64,000 nt of DNA from positions 744,001 through 808,000 of the forward strand of contig NZ_VDEZ01000001.1 in assembly GCF_017922435.1 (NCBI RefSeq), given 5' to 3'. The notes beneath the pieces were generated by a model. It had not been told where the DNA came from. It searched no databases and worked only from the letters and a program-made list of their open reading frames with translations. Shown here piece after piece: positions 36,628 through 45,900 of this stretch. This DNA comes from Thalassospira sp. ER-Se-21-Dark. GTDB taxonomy: Bacteria > Pseudomonadota > Alphaproteobacteria > Rhodospirillales > Thalassospiraceae. The number at the start of each line of letters is the position of its first letter. Within the stretch, counting starts at the first letter, position 1. The position numbers were made by a program, and so were the translations under genes.

Positions 36628-37659
36628 TTACATGCTCAGCGGCGAAAGGTTCATCGCAGCGTTACGAACAGCTTCACGCTCAGCGGCATCCATCGGGATC
36701 AGGCCACGGTCAGCAAGGTAACCTTCTGAGCCCCAAGCTTTGTCAGCGGTGAATTCAGCAAGATATTCCTTGATGCCCGGAATGGTGCCAACGTGCGCGT
36801 TCTTCACGTAGAAGAAGAGCGAACGGGAAACCGGATAGGAGCCGTCAGAGATTGCTTCGAAGGTCGGAGCAACGCCACCGATCAGCGAGCCCTGGAGCTT
36901 GTCGCCGTTCTGGTCAAGGAAGGAGAAGCCGAAGATGCCAAGTGCATCATGGTTGGCTTCGAGTTTCTGAACGATCAGGTTGTCGTTCTCGCCAGCTTCG
37001 ACATAGGCACCGTCTTCACGTACGCCAGCGCAGACAGCTTTGTGCTGGTCTTTGTTGGTGTCTTTAAGAGCGGCGATTGCCGGGAACTCATCGCAAGCTT
37101 CTTCGAGTACCAGCTCGGTGAAGGCATCACGGGTACCGGAGGTCGGCGGCGGGCCGAGAACTTCGATTTTAACGTCCGGAAGGCTCGGATCGATTTCAGC
37201 CCAGGTGCTGTACGGGTTGTCGATCAGCGACTGGCCGTCTTTGGACGGAACGGTTTTTGCCAGAGCAAGGAAGATCTGCTCTTTGGTCAGGTCGAGCTGC
37301 GGCGCAGCGTTGGAGTTCGACAGAACGATACCGTCGTAACCAACTTTAACTTCGGTAACTTCCGAAATGCCGTTCTTCGCGCAAGTTTCAACTTCGGACT
37401 TCTTGATGCGACGCGAAGCGTTGGTGATGTCCGGATGCTGTTCGCCAACACCGGCGCAGAACAGCTTCAGACCACCGCCAGAACCGGTAGATTCGATAAC
37501 CGGCGTTTTGAAGGAGGTGGTTTTACCGAATTCTTCTGCAACTGCGGTTGCGAACGGGAAGACGGTGGACGAACCAACGATACGAATCTGGTCGCGTGCT
37601 TCGGCAGCGCCAGCAAAGGCAACGCTCATAAGCGCCGCAACAGCAAGAGTCTTCTTCAT
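36628..37659 (-). CDS. pstS: Phosphate ABC transporter substrate-binding protein
   Basis: A 343-residue periplasmic binding protein. The signal peptide KKTLAVAALMSVAFAGAAEA is followed by RDQIRIVGSSTVFPFATAVAEEF, the PstS phosphate-binding loop (GSST). A second binding stretch is STGSGGGLKLFCAGVG. It captures phosphate for PstCAB. Two ATGs (37662 and 37659) lie behind GGGGA; the second has better spacing. First gene of the operon, with Pho-box-like sites 95-180 bp upstream. Confidence 0.96.
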   Translation of the reverse strand: MKKTLAVAALMSVAFAGAAEARDQIRIVGSSTVFPFATAVAEEFGKTTSFKTPVIESTGSGGGLKLFCAGVGEQHPDITNASRRIKKSEVETCAKNGISEVTEVKVGYDGIVLSNSNAAPQLDLTKEQIFLALAKTVPSKDGQSLIDNPYSTWAEIDPSLPDVKIEVLGPPPTSGTRDAFTELVLEEACDEFPAIAALKDTNKDQHKAVCAGVREDGAYVEAGENDNLIVQKLEANHDALGIFGFSFLDQNGDKLQGSLIGGVAPTFEAISDGSYPVSRSLFFYVKNAHVGTIPGIKEYLAEFTADKAWGSEGYLADRGLIPMDAAEREAVRNAAMNLSPLSM

Positions 37660-37753
37660 CATAAATTCCCCAATGGTAGTTCCACTTCGGAACGGTGCAA
37701 CGATCTGCGAGGCGGACTCTACCGCTGGGTGCTTACGGTATTGTGTCGCTTTT

Positions 37754-37837
37754 GTTAACGTTATGTGACAACGTATCAGAGCAGTAAAAACAGCCACTTA
37801 TCATTAATAAAATCAATAAGTTAGCATTTTGCGACAA
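37754..37837 (-). promoter_or_regulatory. Tandem Pho-box-like elements upstream of pstS
   Basis: Two 18-bp elements on the minus strand, 37754-37771 and 37820-37837, share 14 of 18 positions and have the form TTGTCrC-N4-yGyTAAC. This resembles a PhoB box (two 7-bp repeats at an 11-bp period), with the first repeat closer to consensus than the second. Their start points are 66 bp apart, six 11-bp periods, on one face of DNA. They lie about 95 and 160 bp before the pstS start. Confidence 0.5.
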
Positions 37838-37959
37838 CCATCCGAAAACGGTGGTTTTTCACTTCAACATGGCAAAATCGCGATTGATTGCGAAAGGCTG
37901 TAACAAAAACTGTCACATTTCGTCCAAAGGCGACCTTGGGTGTCGGGGAATGGTGTGAA

Positions 37960-37989
37960 TTGACGATAATTGCCACCAAACCCTTTACA
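37960..37989 (+). promoter_or_regulatory. Weak sigma-70 candidate upstream of repeat copy 2
   Basis: TTGACG (37960-37965), an 18-bp spacer and TTTACA (37984-37989) could start a rightward transcript near 37996, placing the whole second repeat in the leader of the gene at 38335. The -10 match is poor. Confidence 0.3.
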
Positions 37990-38016
37990 TGACCCCATTT
38001 ACACGCAACTGTTGTG

Positions 38017-38285
38017 CTTGGGGTCCAAACTCATTCACATGTCCGGCCCGGCAATTGATATGAGAGAAATGGCAAGGAAAAGCCAGCAGAGCCGAGTATT
38101 CTCCGGTCAAGGGGTTTGACGCAGAGGCTTTCTCTCATATCAATTGTCCTTTGGATCACCCGGATTTGCACGGGCTACTTTGTCGCAAAACCTTGAAAGA
38201 TATAGATCTTCCTGTGGTTTTGCCCCGCATATCCGCACAAATCCGGGGGACCGGGACGATTATGTGAATGAGTTTGGACCCCAAG
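38017..38285. repeat. Structured intergenic repeat, copy 2
   Basis: A 269-bp element homologous to 11129-11394 and in the same orientation, lying between divergent pstS and the gene at 38335. Its outer stem is a perfect 24-bp inverted repeat (38017-38040 with 38262-38285) whose distal half differs from copy 1 yet still pairs. P2 is 38052-38069 with 38129-38146. P3 is 38159 on with pairing to 38246, carrying the 8-bp inner stem 38185-38192 with 38216-38223. The GTCAA/TTGAC hairpin in P2 and AAGAT/ATCTT cap in P3 are kept. The CCCGC/GCGGG mini-hairpin of copy 1 is not. Confidence 0.93.
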
Positions 38286-38334
38286 GGATCAAAAAATGCT
38301 GCGCGTAAGTACGCGGCCATAACAGGAGCACTTG

Positions 38335-38634
38335 ATGAGCAACGCTGCACTCGACGAAATTCAGGAACTGATTCAGAAGCTGTCTGGCGAACTTGGAGAT
38401 ATGTCAGAGGCTGCGTCGCGCCATATTGATGATCTGCATGTTGCGGTCAATAACGTCGCATCGCACGTTCTGGCGATCGAGGCAGTTCTGTCACTGGTGG
38501 CCCAGAAGGTCGAGGTTGACGAAGCCGAAGCAATCAAGTGGATTCGTGACAAGACAGCGGCCTATGCCGAAGACAGCAGCGAAAGCTCTGCCGCCGAAGG
38601 CATTACAAAAAGCCTGCTTGGCAAGGAAGAGTAA
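38335..38634 (+). CDS. Small helical protein, unknown
   Basis: A 99-residue soluble protein with a good ribosome-binding site (AGGAG seven bases before the ATG). It is predicted to be a long helical hairpin: LDEIQELIQKLSGELGDMSEAASRHIDDLHVAVNNVASHVLAIEAVLSLVAQK shows heptad-like hydrophobic spacing. An acidic tail (AEDSSESSAAEGITKSLLGKEE) follows. No signal peptide, Cys or recognised domain. Its start codon is 49 bp after repeat copy 2, and it has its own terminator, so it is a single-gene transcript. Because the repeat is its leader, it may share regulation with ydcF. Confidence 0.75.
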   Translation: MSNAALDEIQELIQKLSGELGDMSEAASRHIDDLHVAVNNVASHVLAIEAVLSLVAQKVEVDEAEAIKWIRDKTAAYAEDSSESSAAEGITKSLLGKEE

Positions 38635-38663
38635 GGCGCCCAGTCGCACGGACTTACGAAATC

Positions 38664-38700
38664 AAAAGGACGGCAGAGGTTATTCCCTGCCGTCCTTTTT
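38664..38700. terminator. Bidirectional terminator after 38335 gene / glcF
   Basis: A 13-bp stem AAAAGGACGGCAG/CTGCCGTCCTTTT with a 10-nt loop lies 29 bp after the small gene and 26 bp before the glcF stop of the convergent operon. It can act on both strands. Confidence 0.92.
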
Positions 38701-38726
38701 GTTTTCTGATGCGGGTTTGAGAAAAC

Positions 38727-40052
38727 CTAGCCTGCCAGTTCGGTCGCCGTCATCCGGTCGCGCAGTTTTTCCGGCACCGGTCCACCGGCGGCCCAATCAA
38801 GGAGCTGCACCGTGTGCAGAACTTTGAGATCGTCGGTTTCGATCTGGACCATGCAGCCGATATTCCCCGTCGCCACCAGATCAGGCTGGGTCGCGCGGAT
38901 ATTGCCGCGTTTGCGTTCCTGAAGCTGGCCAGCAATTTCAGGCTGCAACAGGTTATAGACCCCGGCAGAGCCACAGCACAGATGGCCTTCGGCGATTTCA
39001 GCGACTTCATACCCGGCCTGTTTGAGGAGATCACGGGGTGGTCGGGTGATCTTTTGGCCGTGCTGCATCGAGCAGGCTGAATGATAGGCGACACGGGGAT
39101 TCCCGTGATTGGCACCGGCAAACACGGCGGCATCAATATCAAGGTTTGCGAGATATTCGGTAATGTCCTTGGCAAGACCGGACACCGTCGCCGCCTTATC
39201 GGCATAGGCCGGATCATGGCGCAGCATATGGCCGTAATCCTTGATCGTGGTGCCACAGCCCGATGCGGTAATCACGATGGCATCAAGGCCTTCGCCCGCA
39301 GCCTCGGCCGTCCAGGCATCGATGTTGGCCTTGGCCTGTGTGTGGGATTGTTCTTCCTTGCCCATATGATGAACAAGCGATCCGCAACAGCCCGCACCCT
39401 TGGCAACAACCACCTCGATCCCGAGCCGGGTGAGTAGACGAACCGTCGATTCGTTGATTTCGGTTTCAAGCACCTGCTGGGCACAGCCGATCAGGATGGC
39501 AACCCGGCCTTTGCGTTGGCCAACTGCCGGGATCACCTGGGGTTTATCAACCCAGCTTGGCGGATGCATGGGGCGTGCGCCCATCTTGACCATGCCCTTG
39601 AGCCGACCGGGCATCAGACGCGCAAAGGGGGCGGCGAATTTTGCGCCGATCAATGACAGCCGAAACAGGGTTGGATTGGGCACAACAATCGACAGCAACT
39701 TGCGCAGCAAGCGATCCCCCAACGGGCGTTCATAATTTTGTTCGATATGGGCGCGCGCATTGTCGATCAGGTGCATGTAATCAACACCGGACGGACATGT
39801 GGTTGTACAGGAAAGACATGACAGGCAGCGATCAAGGTGTTTGACCACCTTTTCAGTTGCCGGTTTGTCATTTTCCAGCATGTCCTTGATCAGGTAAATG
39901 CGGCCACGCGGGCTGTCGAGTTCATCACCGAGGGTGACGAATGTCGGACAGGTCGCGGTACAGAAACCGCAATGCACGCATTTGCGCAGGATCTGTTCGC
40001 TTTCGGCAATCGCCGGGTTTTCAAGTTGGGCAGCGGTGAAGTTGGTTTGCAT
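38727..40052 (-). CDS. glcF: Glycolate oxidase iron-sulfur subunit GlcF
   Basis: A 441-residue protein with two 4Fe-4S ferredoxin motifs near the N-terminus (CVHCGFCTATCPT and CLSCLSCTTTCPSGVDY), then two CCG domains (GCAQQVLETEINEST ... GAGCCGSLVHHMG; YHSACSMQHGQK ... GHLCCGSAGVYNLLQPE). This is the normal GlcF architecture. It passes electrons from the flavin subunits to the respiratory chain. Its start shares base 40052 with the glcE stop, so the two are coupled. Last gene of pyc-glcDEF. Confidence 0.95.
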   Translation of the reverse strand: MQTNFTAAQLENPAIAESEQILRKCVHCGFCTATCPTFVTLGDELDSPRGRIYLIKDMLENDKPATEKVVKHLDRCLSCLSCTTTCPSGVDYMHLIDNARAHIEQNYERPLGDRLLRKLLSIVVPNPTLFRLSLIGAKFAAPFARLMPGRLKGMVKMGARPMHPPSWVDKPQVIPAVGQRKGRVAILIGCAQQVLETEINESTVRLLTRLGIEVVVAKGAGCCGSLVHHMGKEEQSHTQAKANIDAWTAEAAGEGLDAIVITASGCGTTIKDYGHMLRHDPAYADKAATVSGLAKDITEYLANLDIDAAVFAGANHGNPRVAYHSACSMQHGQKITRPPRDLLKQAGYEVAEIAEGHLCCGSAGVYNLLQPEIAGQLQERKRGNIRATQPDLVATGNIGCMVQIETDDLKVLHTVQLLDWAAGGPVPEKLRDRMTATELAG

Positions 40053-41320
40053 TACGCGCCCTCCCCGTTCTGTGACACTGGCGCAATCCGCCCCGGATTG
40101 AGAATACCCTTGGGATCGAGGTTTTCCTTGATCCGGGCATTGATCCGGGCAAGTGCCGGGTCTTCGGGATGGAAGACCGGGGTGGCTTGACGGATTTCAT
40201 CGGATGCGCGCACCAGATTGGCCTGCCCGCCGACATTGGCGACGATATCGCGGATCGTGCCCGCCATTGCATCGGGCACATTCGCCGCGTCAGATGCGGC
40301 GATCTGCAACCAGATCAGGCCACCGGCCCAATCCATCATCGCCCGACCGCCGGTTTTTTCGATCAGTTGGGCACAGATATCGCCACCGCTTGCCGGGGGC
40401 ACCGATACCCGCCACAGAACACTGCCACTGTTTTCCGATGCCACGAACGGCGCGACATTGGCAACAACCTTCCAGATGCTGTGGCTGTGACTTTCCGGGA
40501 CTTCGTGGCATTCGCCAAACCCGGCAAGCGCCCGGCACAGGGCATCGGCCCGCCATGCAACAGAGGGATGCGGTCCTTCGACACGAAGCGCCACAAGGCC
40601 ACTGCCATATTCCCCGGCCAGTGGCACATCAAGGTGCGGCGCGTCTTCGGGCGCGATCCAGGCGGCGGCGGAGACTTCGTTTTCACTGCCCATGGCAATG
40701 GTCATCGCCTTTCCCGCCGCACGCGGGTCACTGCAGGCGACAATCACGGTGGCGGATGTTTCGTCATTGGGCATGACCTTAAGCGTTACGGTATGCATGA
40801 CGCCCAGCGTACCAAAGGAGCCCGCCATCAGTTTTGACAGATCAAAGCCGGTGACGTTTTTCATCACGCGGCCACCGGATTTAAAATCCTCTGCCCGGCC
40901 AGAAACGGCCTCGAACCCCAGAAGATGATCGCGTGCCGCACCGACCTTGATCCGGCGCGGCCCGGCAAGATTGCACGCGACAAGCCCGCCAATGGTTCCG
41001 GCATCCGACACGGCGTGGCCATCCAGCAAGGCCGGGAAATTTCCGGGCTCAAAATGGAATTGCTGATTTTTTTCCGCCAGAGCGGCCTTGATGTCGGCCA
41101 ATGGCGTGCCCGCACGGGCCGATATCACCAGTTCTTCGGGCTGATAAAACAAGATGCCCGACAATTTGGAGCAATCAAGCACGGCGTTGGTTCGAACCGA
41201 ATGGCCAAAGGCGCGCTTGCTGCCCGATCCGATGATTTCAAGCGGGGTCTGTGATCCAAGCGCCCAACCAACCGCATCACGCAGCTGGTCCGGCGTGGTG
41301 GGGGAAAGTACGTCCACCAT
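40052..41320 (-). CDS. glcE: Glycolate oxidase FAD-binding subunit GlcE
   Basis: A 422-residue FAD-linked oxidase of the PCMH/VAO fold but smaller than GlcD. The flavin-binding part is PTTPDQLRDAVGWALGSQTPLEIIGSGSKRAFG, then ELVISARAGTPLADIKAALAEKNQQFHFEPGNFPALL and DAGTIGGLVACNLAGPRRIKVGAARDHLLGFEAVSG. It forms glycolate dehydrogenase with GlcD and GlcF. About 100 bp with a stable hairpin separates it from glcD. Confidence 0.94.
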   Translation of the reverse strand: MVDVLSPTTPDQLRDAVGWALGSQTPLEIIGSGSKRAFGHSVRTNAVLDCSKLSGILFYQPEELVISARAGTPLADIKAALAEKNQQFHFEPGNFPALLDGHAVSDAGTIGGLVACNLAGPRRIKVGAARDHLLGFEAVSGRAEDFKSGGRVMKNVTGFDLSKLMAGSFGTLGVMHTVTLKVMPNDETSATVIVACSDPRAAGKAMTIAMGSENEVSAAAWIAPEDAPHLDVPLAGEYGSGLVALRVEGPHPSVAWRADALCRALAGFGECHEVPESHSHSIWKVVANVAPFVASENSGSVLWRVSVPPASGGDICAQLIEKTGGRAMMDWAGGLIWLQIAASDAANVPDAMAGTIRDIVANVGGQANLVRASDEIRQATPVFHPEDPALARINARIKENLDPKGILNPGRIAPVSQNGEGA

Positions 41321-41343
41321 AACTCTCTCTTTTCCTCTCCTGA

Positions 41344-41381
41344 GCCGGTCTGATCAGATTTGCGGGAGCTGATCAGACGGC
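41344..41381. repeat. Intercistronic hairpin between glcD and glcE
   Basis: GGTCTGATCAG (41347-41357) pairs with CTGATCAGAC (41369-41378) and flanking GCC/GGC extend the stem with a bulge. Loop is 11 nt. The plus-strand side is followed by TTTGTTTTT. Within a minus-strand operon it more likely stabilises or divides the mRNA than terminates it. The core resembles the hairpin after xylB (1013-1032). Confidence 0.6.
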
Positions 41382-41419
41382 CTTTGTTTTTGTAGCTTCT
41401 GTGTTGTTGTTTGGCGCGT

Positions 41420-42913
41420 CTAGAAGCGCGGGATATCCGGGAACTTGTCGGCCACCGCCTTGGCATGCAGGGTTTTGAGTTCCCCACAGCCATGCAAGGT
41501 CGGGAATACCTTGCCGGGGTTGAGCAACTGGTCCTCGTCAAAGGCCATCTTGATGCGTTCCTGATGCTTCATGTCATCGATCGAGAACATCTCGCCCATC
41601 AGGTCGCGCTTTTCGACACCGATGCCGTGTTCACCCGACAGCACCCCGCCAACCGCGACACACAGTTTCAGGATGTCGGCGCCGAACGCCTCGGCCTTTT
41701 CAAGGTCGCCCGCCTTGTTGGCATCAAACATGATCAGCGGATGCAAATTGCCATCACCGGCATGGAAGACGTTGGCAACGCCCAGCCCGTGTTTTTTTGA
41801 CAGGTCCTGCATGCCGGTCAGCACCTCGGACAGGCGGCCGCGCGGGATGGTGCCATCCATGCACATATAATCGGGTGAAATACGGCCAATCGCCGGGAAG
41901 GCGTTTTTGCGGCCTGACCAGAACAGCAGGCGTTCTTCCTCGTTTTCAGAAATGCGGGAATAGACCGCCCCGCAATCCTTGGCGATTTTGCCAACCCGGT
42001 CGATCAGGTAATCGACTTCGACCTGCGGGCCATCAAGTTCGACCAGAAGAAGGGCTTCGACATCCAGTGGATAACCCGCCTGAACGAATTCCTCGGTCGC
42101 CTTGATCGCCGGGGCATCCATCATTTCAAGACCGCCCGGAATGATCCCGGCGGCAATGATTGCCGCAACGCAACTGCCGCCTTCTTCGGATGAATTAAAG
42201 CCCAGCAACAGCGCACGCGCCGTTTCGGGTTTGCGCAGGATCCGAACCGTCACCTCGGTCACAATCCCCAGAAGGCCTTCCGACCCGGTGATGATGCCAA
42301 GCAAATCATAGCCCGCCTGATCAAGGCCCTTACCACCGACGCGCAGGATTTCACCTTCGATGGTGACCATTTCAACCCCCAACACATTGTTGGTGGTAAG
42401 CCCGTATTTCAGGCAATGCACCCCGCCGGAATTTTCGGCGATGTTGCCGCCAATCGAACAGGCGATCTGGCTGGAGGGATCGGGGGCGTAATAGAACCCC
42501 TTATGTTCGACCGCGCGCGTGATGCCAAGGTTGGTGACACCGGGCTGCACGACGGCGGCCCGGTTGTCCCAATCGATATCAAGCACGCGATTGAATTTCA
42601 TCATACTAATCGTAATCGCATCGGCCATCGGAAGTGCGCCACCGGACAAACCGGTACCGGCACCACGCGGAACGACACGGATTTTATTGGTATGACAATA
42701 TTTCAGGATGGCTGCGACCTGGGCGGTATTTTCCGGCAGGACCACAATCATCGGCAATTGCCGATAGGCCATCAACCCATCGCATTCATAGGGCCTGAGC
42801 TGATCATCATCGACAATAACCCCGCCCGGTGACGGGATGATATCGCGCATGGCGGCGATAATGTCCTTGCGACGTGCAAGTGTGTGTTGATCAGGCTCAG
42901 GCATCCTAAGCAT
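41420..42913 (-). CDS. glcD: Glycolate oxidase subunit GlcD
   Basis: A 497-residue FAD-linked oxidase. The PCMH flavin domain contains PENTAQVAAILKYCHTNKIRVVPRGAGTGLSGGALP, GGNIAENSGGVHCLKYGLTTNNVLG and GSEGLLGIVTEVTVRIL. The C-terminal FAD-oxidase domain has VANVFHAGDGNLHPLIMFD and GGVLSGEHGIGVEKRDLM, as in GlcD and D-lactate dehydrogenases. It oxidises glycolate (possibly D-lactate) to glyoxylate. Starts seven bases after the pyc stop with GGAG ahead of the ATG, so it is cotranscribed with pyc. Full glcDEF nearby supports glycolate over lactate. Confidence 0.95.
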   Translation of the reverse strand: MLRMPEPDQHTLARRKDIIAAMRDIIPSPGGVIVDDDQLRPYECDGLMAYRQLPMIVVLPENTAQVAAILKYCHTNKIRVVPRGAGTGLSGGALPMADAITISMMKFNRVLDIDWDNRAAVVQPGVTNLGITRAVEHKGFYYAPDPSSQIACSIGGNIAENSGGVHCLKYGLTTNNVLGVEMVTIEGEILRVGGKGLDQAGYDLLGIITGSEGLLGIVTEVTVRILRKPETARALLLGFNSSEEGGSCVAAIIAAGIIPGGLEMMDAPAIKATEEFVQAGYPLDVEALLLVELDGPQVEVDYLIDRVGKIAKDCGAVYSRISENEEERLLFWSGRKNAFPAIGRISPDYMCMDGTIPRGRLSEVLTGMQDLSKKHGLGVANVFHAGDGNLHPLIMFDANKAGDLEKAEAFGADILKLCVAVGGVLSGEHGIGVEKRDLMGEMFSIDDMKHQERIKMAFDEDQLLNPGKVFPTLHGCGELKTLHAKAVADKFPDIPRF

Positions 42914-42920
42914 CGGTGGG

Positions 42921-45900
42921 TTACTCCGTTAATTCGACCAGCAGGTCCTTGGCTTCGACCTGTGTCCCGGCCGGGGCGTGGATTTTGGCCACGGTTCCAT
43001 CCTTTTCGGCGTGAACCGCGGTTTCCATTTTCATGGCTTCGAGCGAGCACATCACATCACCCGACTTGATCTTCTGGCCTTCGGACACGTGGACTTCGAC
43101 CACCAGACCCGGCATCGGGGCTGCGACATGCAGCTTGTTGCCATCTTCGGCCTTTGGTTTTGTCTTGCCTGTGCCTGCCAGTGTCTTGTCGGCGACCTTG
43201 ACGGTGCGGGGCTGACCGTTCAGTTCAAAGAACACAGTGCGGTTGCCCTCCTCGTCACCGGCTTCGGACGTGGTCAGATAGCGGATGACAAGGGTTTTGC
43301 CCTTTTCAAGATCGACCGAGATTTCATCGTTCTGGTTCATCCCGTAGAAGAAGACCGGGGTGGGCAGAACCGAAACATCGGCGTTGTGGCTGCGGTGTTC
43401 GGCGTAATCAAGGAACACCTTGGGATACATCACATAAGATGCAACCTCTGCATCGGTGATATTGCTGCGATGGGTTTTCTTTTCGATCTCCTTGCGGGTC
43501 GCTTCGAAATCGATCGGCGGCAATGATTTGCCCGGACGGTCTGTTAGCGCCTCGGCCCCCTTAAGCACCTTGCGTTGCAGGGCGGGTGGGAAGCCACCGA
43601 CCGGCTGACCAATTTCACCGCGGAAGAAGGAAATGACGCTGTCGGGGAAGGTAATGTCCTTTTTAGGATCAAGAACGTCTTCCTCAGACAAACCGGATGT
43701 CACCATCATGAGCGCCATATCGCCGACAACCTTGGAGCTTGGCGTCACCTTGACGACATCGCCAAACATCTTGTTGACCGCGGCATAGGCCTTGGACACT
43801 TCGGGCCAGCGATCCTCGATCCCGAGTGCACGGGCCTGCTGGCGCAGGTTGGTGTACTGGCCGCCCGGCATTTCGTGGACATAGACGTCCGAGGTGCCGC
43901 TTCGGATATCGCTTTCAAAGCCTGCGTAATAGCGACGGATCTGTTCCCAATAGGTCGAGATTTCCTTGAGCGCCTCGGTCTTGAGGCCCGGATCACGTGG
44001 CTGACCGATATAGTTGTTGGCAATCGAACCCAGGTTTGGCTGGGACGTCAGACCCGACATCGAATCCATCGCTGCATCGACCGCATCAACACCGGCATCG
44101 ATGGCGGCAATCACGGTGGCGGCCGAGATACCACTGGTGTCGTGGGTATGGAAGTGGATCGGGATATTGACGGTGTCCTTGAGCGCTGTGATCAGCTCGG
44201 TCGCAGCGGCCGGACGCAGCACACCCGCCATATCCTTGAGACCGAGAATATGCGCCCCCGCAGACTCAAGTTCGCGGGCCATATTCACATAGTAATCAAG
44301 GTTATATTTCGGGCGGTCCTTGTCATAGATATCGCCAGTGTAACAGATGGTCGCTTCGCAAAGTTTATCGGTTTTAAGCACCGATTCCATCGCGACCTTC
44401 ATGTTTTCAACCCAGTTGAGGCTATCAAACACGCGGAAGACATCCATGCCGTGTTCGGCCGCCTGCTTGACGAAGTAATCGACCGCGTTATCGGGATAGT
44501 TGGTATAGCCCACCGCGTTCGAGGCCCGCAAAAGCATCTGGGTCAGGATATTAGGCACGCGTTCGCGCAGCTTGACCAGACGATCCCACGGGTCTTCTTT
44601 CAGGAAGCGCATGGCAACGTCAAACGTCGCCCCGCCCCAGCATTCGATGGAAAACAGTTCCGGCAGCCCATGCGCGTAATAAGGTGCGATTTCGAGCATG
44701 TCATAGGTGCGCATGCGGGTGGCCAGAAGCGACTGGTGGGCATCACGCATGGTGGTGTCGGTCATCAGGACGCGTTCCTGATCCTTCATCCAGCGCGAGA
44801 AACCCTCTGGCCCCAACTGATCAAGCTTTTGCTTGGTCCCCGGGCGGATTTCGCCAAGGTCGATGGATTTCGGCATCACCGGGTCATGCAGATTGGTCGG
44901 CACCACGCGGCCTTCGACTTCGGGGTTGCCATTGACCGCAACCTCGCCGATGAAGCGCAGCAGGCGGGTGGCGCGGTCGCGCCGGCGCACGAACTTGAAC
45001 AGATCGGGCGTTTCGTCAATAAACCGCGTGGTGTATTCACCGGCCCGGAATTTCGGGTGATTGATCAGGTTTTCAAGGAAGGCCAGGTTGGTGGCAACAC
45101 CGCGAATACGGAATTCGCGAAGTGCGCGGTCCATACGATCCACCGCTTCGCGCGGGGTGCTGCCCCATGCGGTGACCTTTTCCAGCATGCTGTCATAGAA
45201 CGGTGTGATCACCGCCCCGGAATAGGCCGTGCCGCCATCCAGACGAATGCCAAAGCCGTTGGCCCCGCGATACACCTTGATGATCCCGTAATCGGGGACA
45301 AAGTTGTTTTCCGGGTTTTCGGTGGTGATACGGCACTGAAGCGCGTGATCGCGCAGCTTGATTTTATCCTGCCAGGGGATACCGGTTTCGGACGGGAAAC
45401 CGATGCGGCCACCCTGGGCGATCAGGATTTGCGCCTTGACCAGATCAAAGCCGGTGACGCATTCGGTGACGGTGTGTTCGACCTGAATGCGCGGGTTGAC
45501 CTCGATGAAGTAGAACTTGGATGTATCGACATCCATGAGGAACTCGACCGTGCCGGCATTGACGTAATTGGCGGCCTTGCCCAGGCGGATCGCGGCGTCA
45601 CAAATCTCGGCACGCTGATCGTCATCAAGATAGGGTGCGGGTGCGCGTTCGACCACCTTCTGGTTGCGGCGCTGCACCGAACAGTCACGTTCATAAAGAT
45701 GCACAAGGGTGCCGTGATTATCGCCAAGCAGCTGGACCTCGACATGGCGGGCGCGACGGATCAGTTTTTCAAAGTAAACCTCGCCATTGCCAAAGGCGGC
45801 CTCGGCCTCGCGCCTAGCGGCCAGCACCTGACCAGACAAATCCTTGCCATTTTCGATAACCCGCATGCCACGGCCACCGCCGCCCCAGCTGGCTTTGAGC

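Noticed and set aside
37898-37916. CTGTAAC-N5-CTGTCAC on the plus strand as a Pho box
   Set aside because: The repeats have a 12-bp period instead of 11 and point away from pstS; kept as a weak alternative only.
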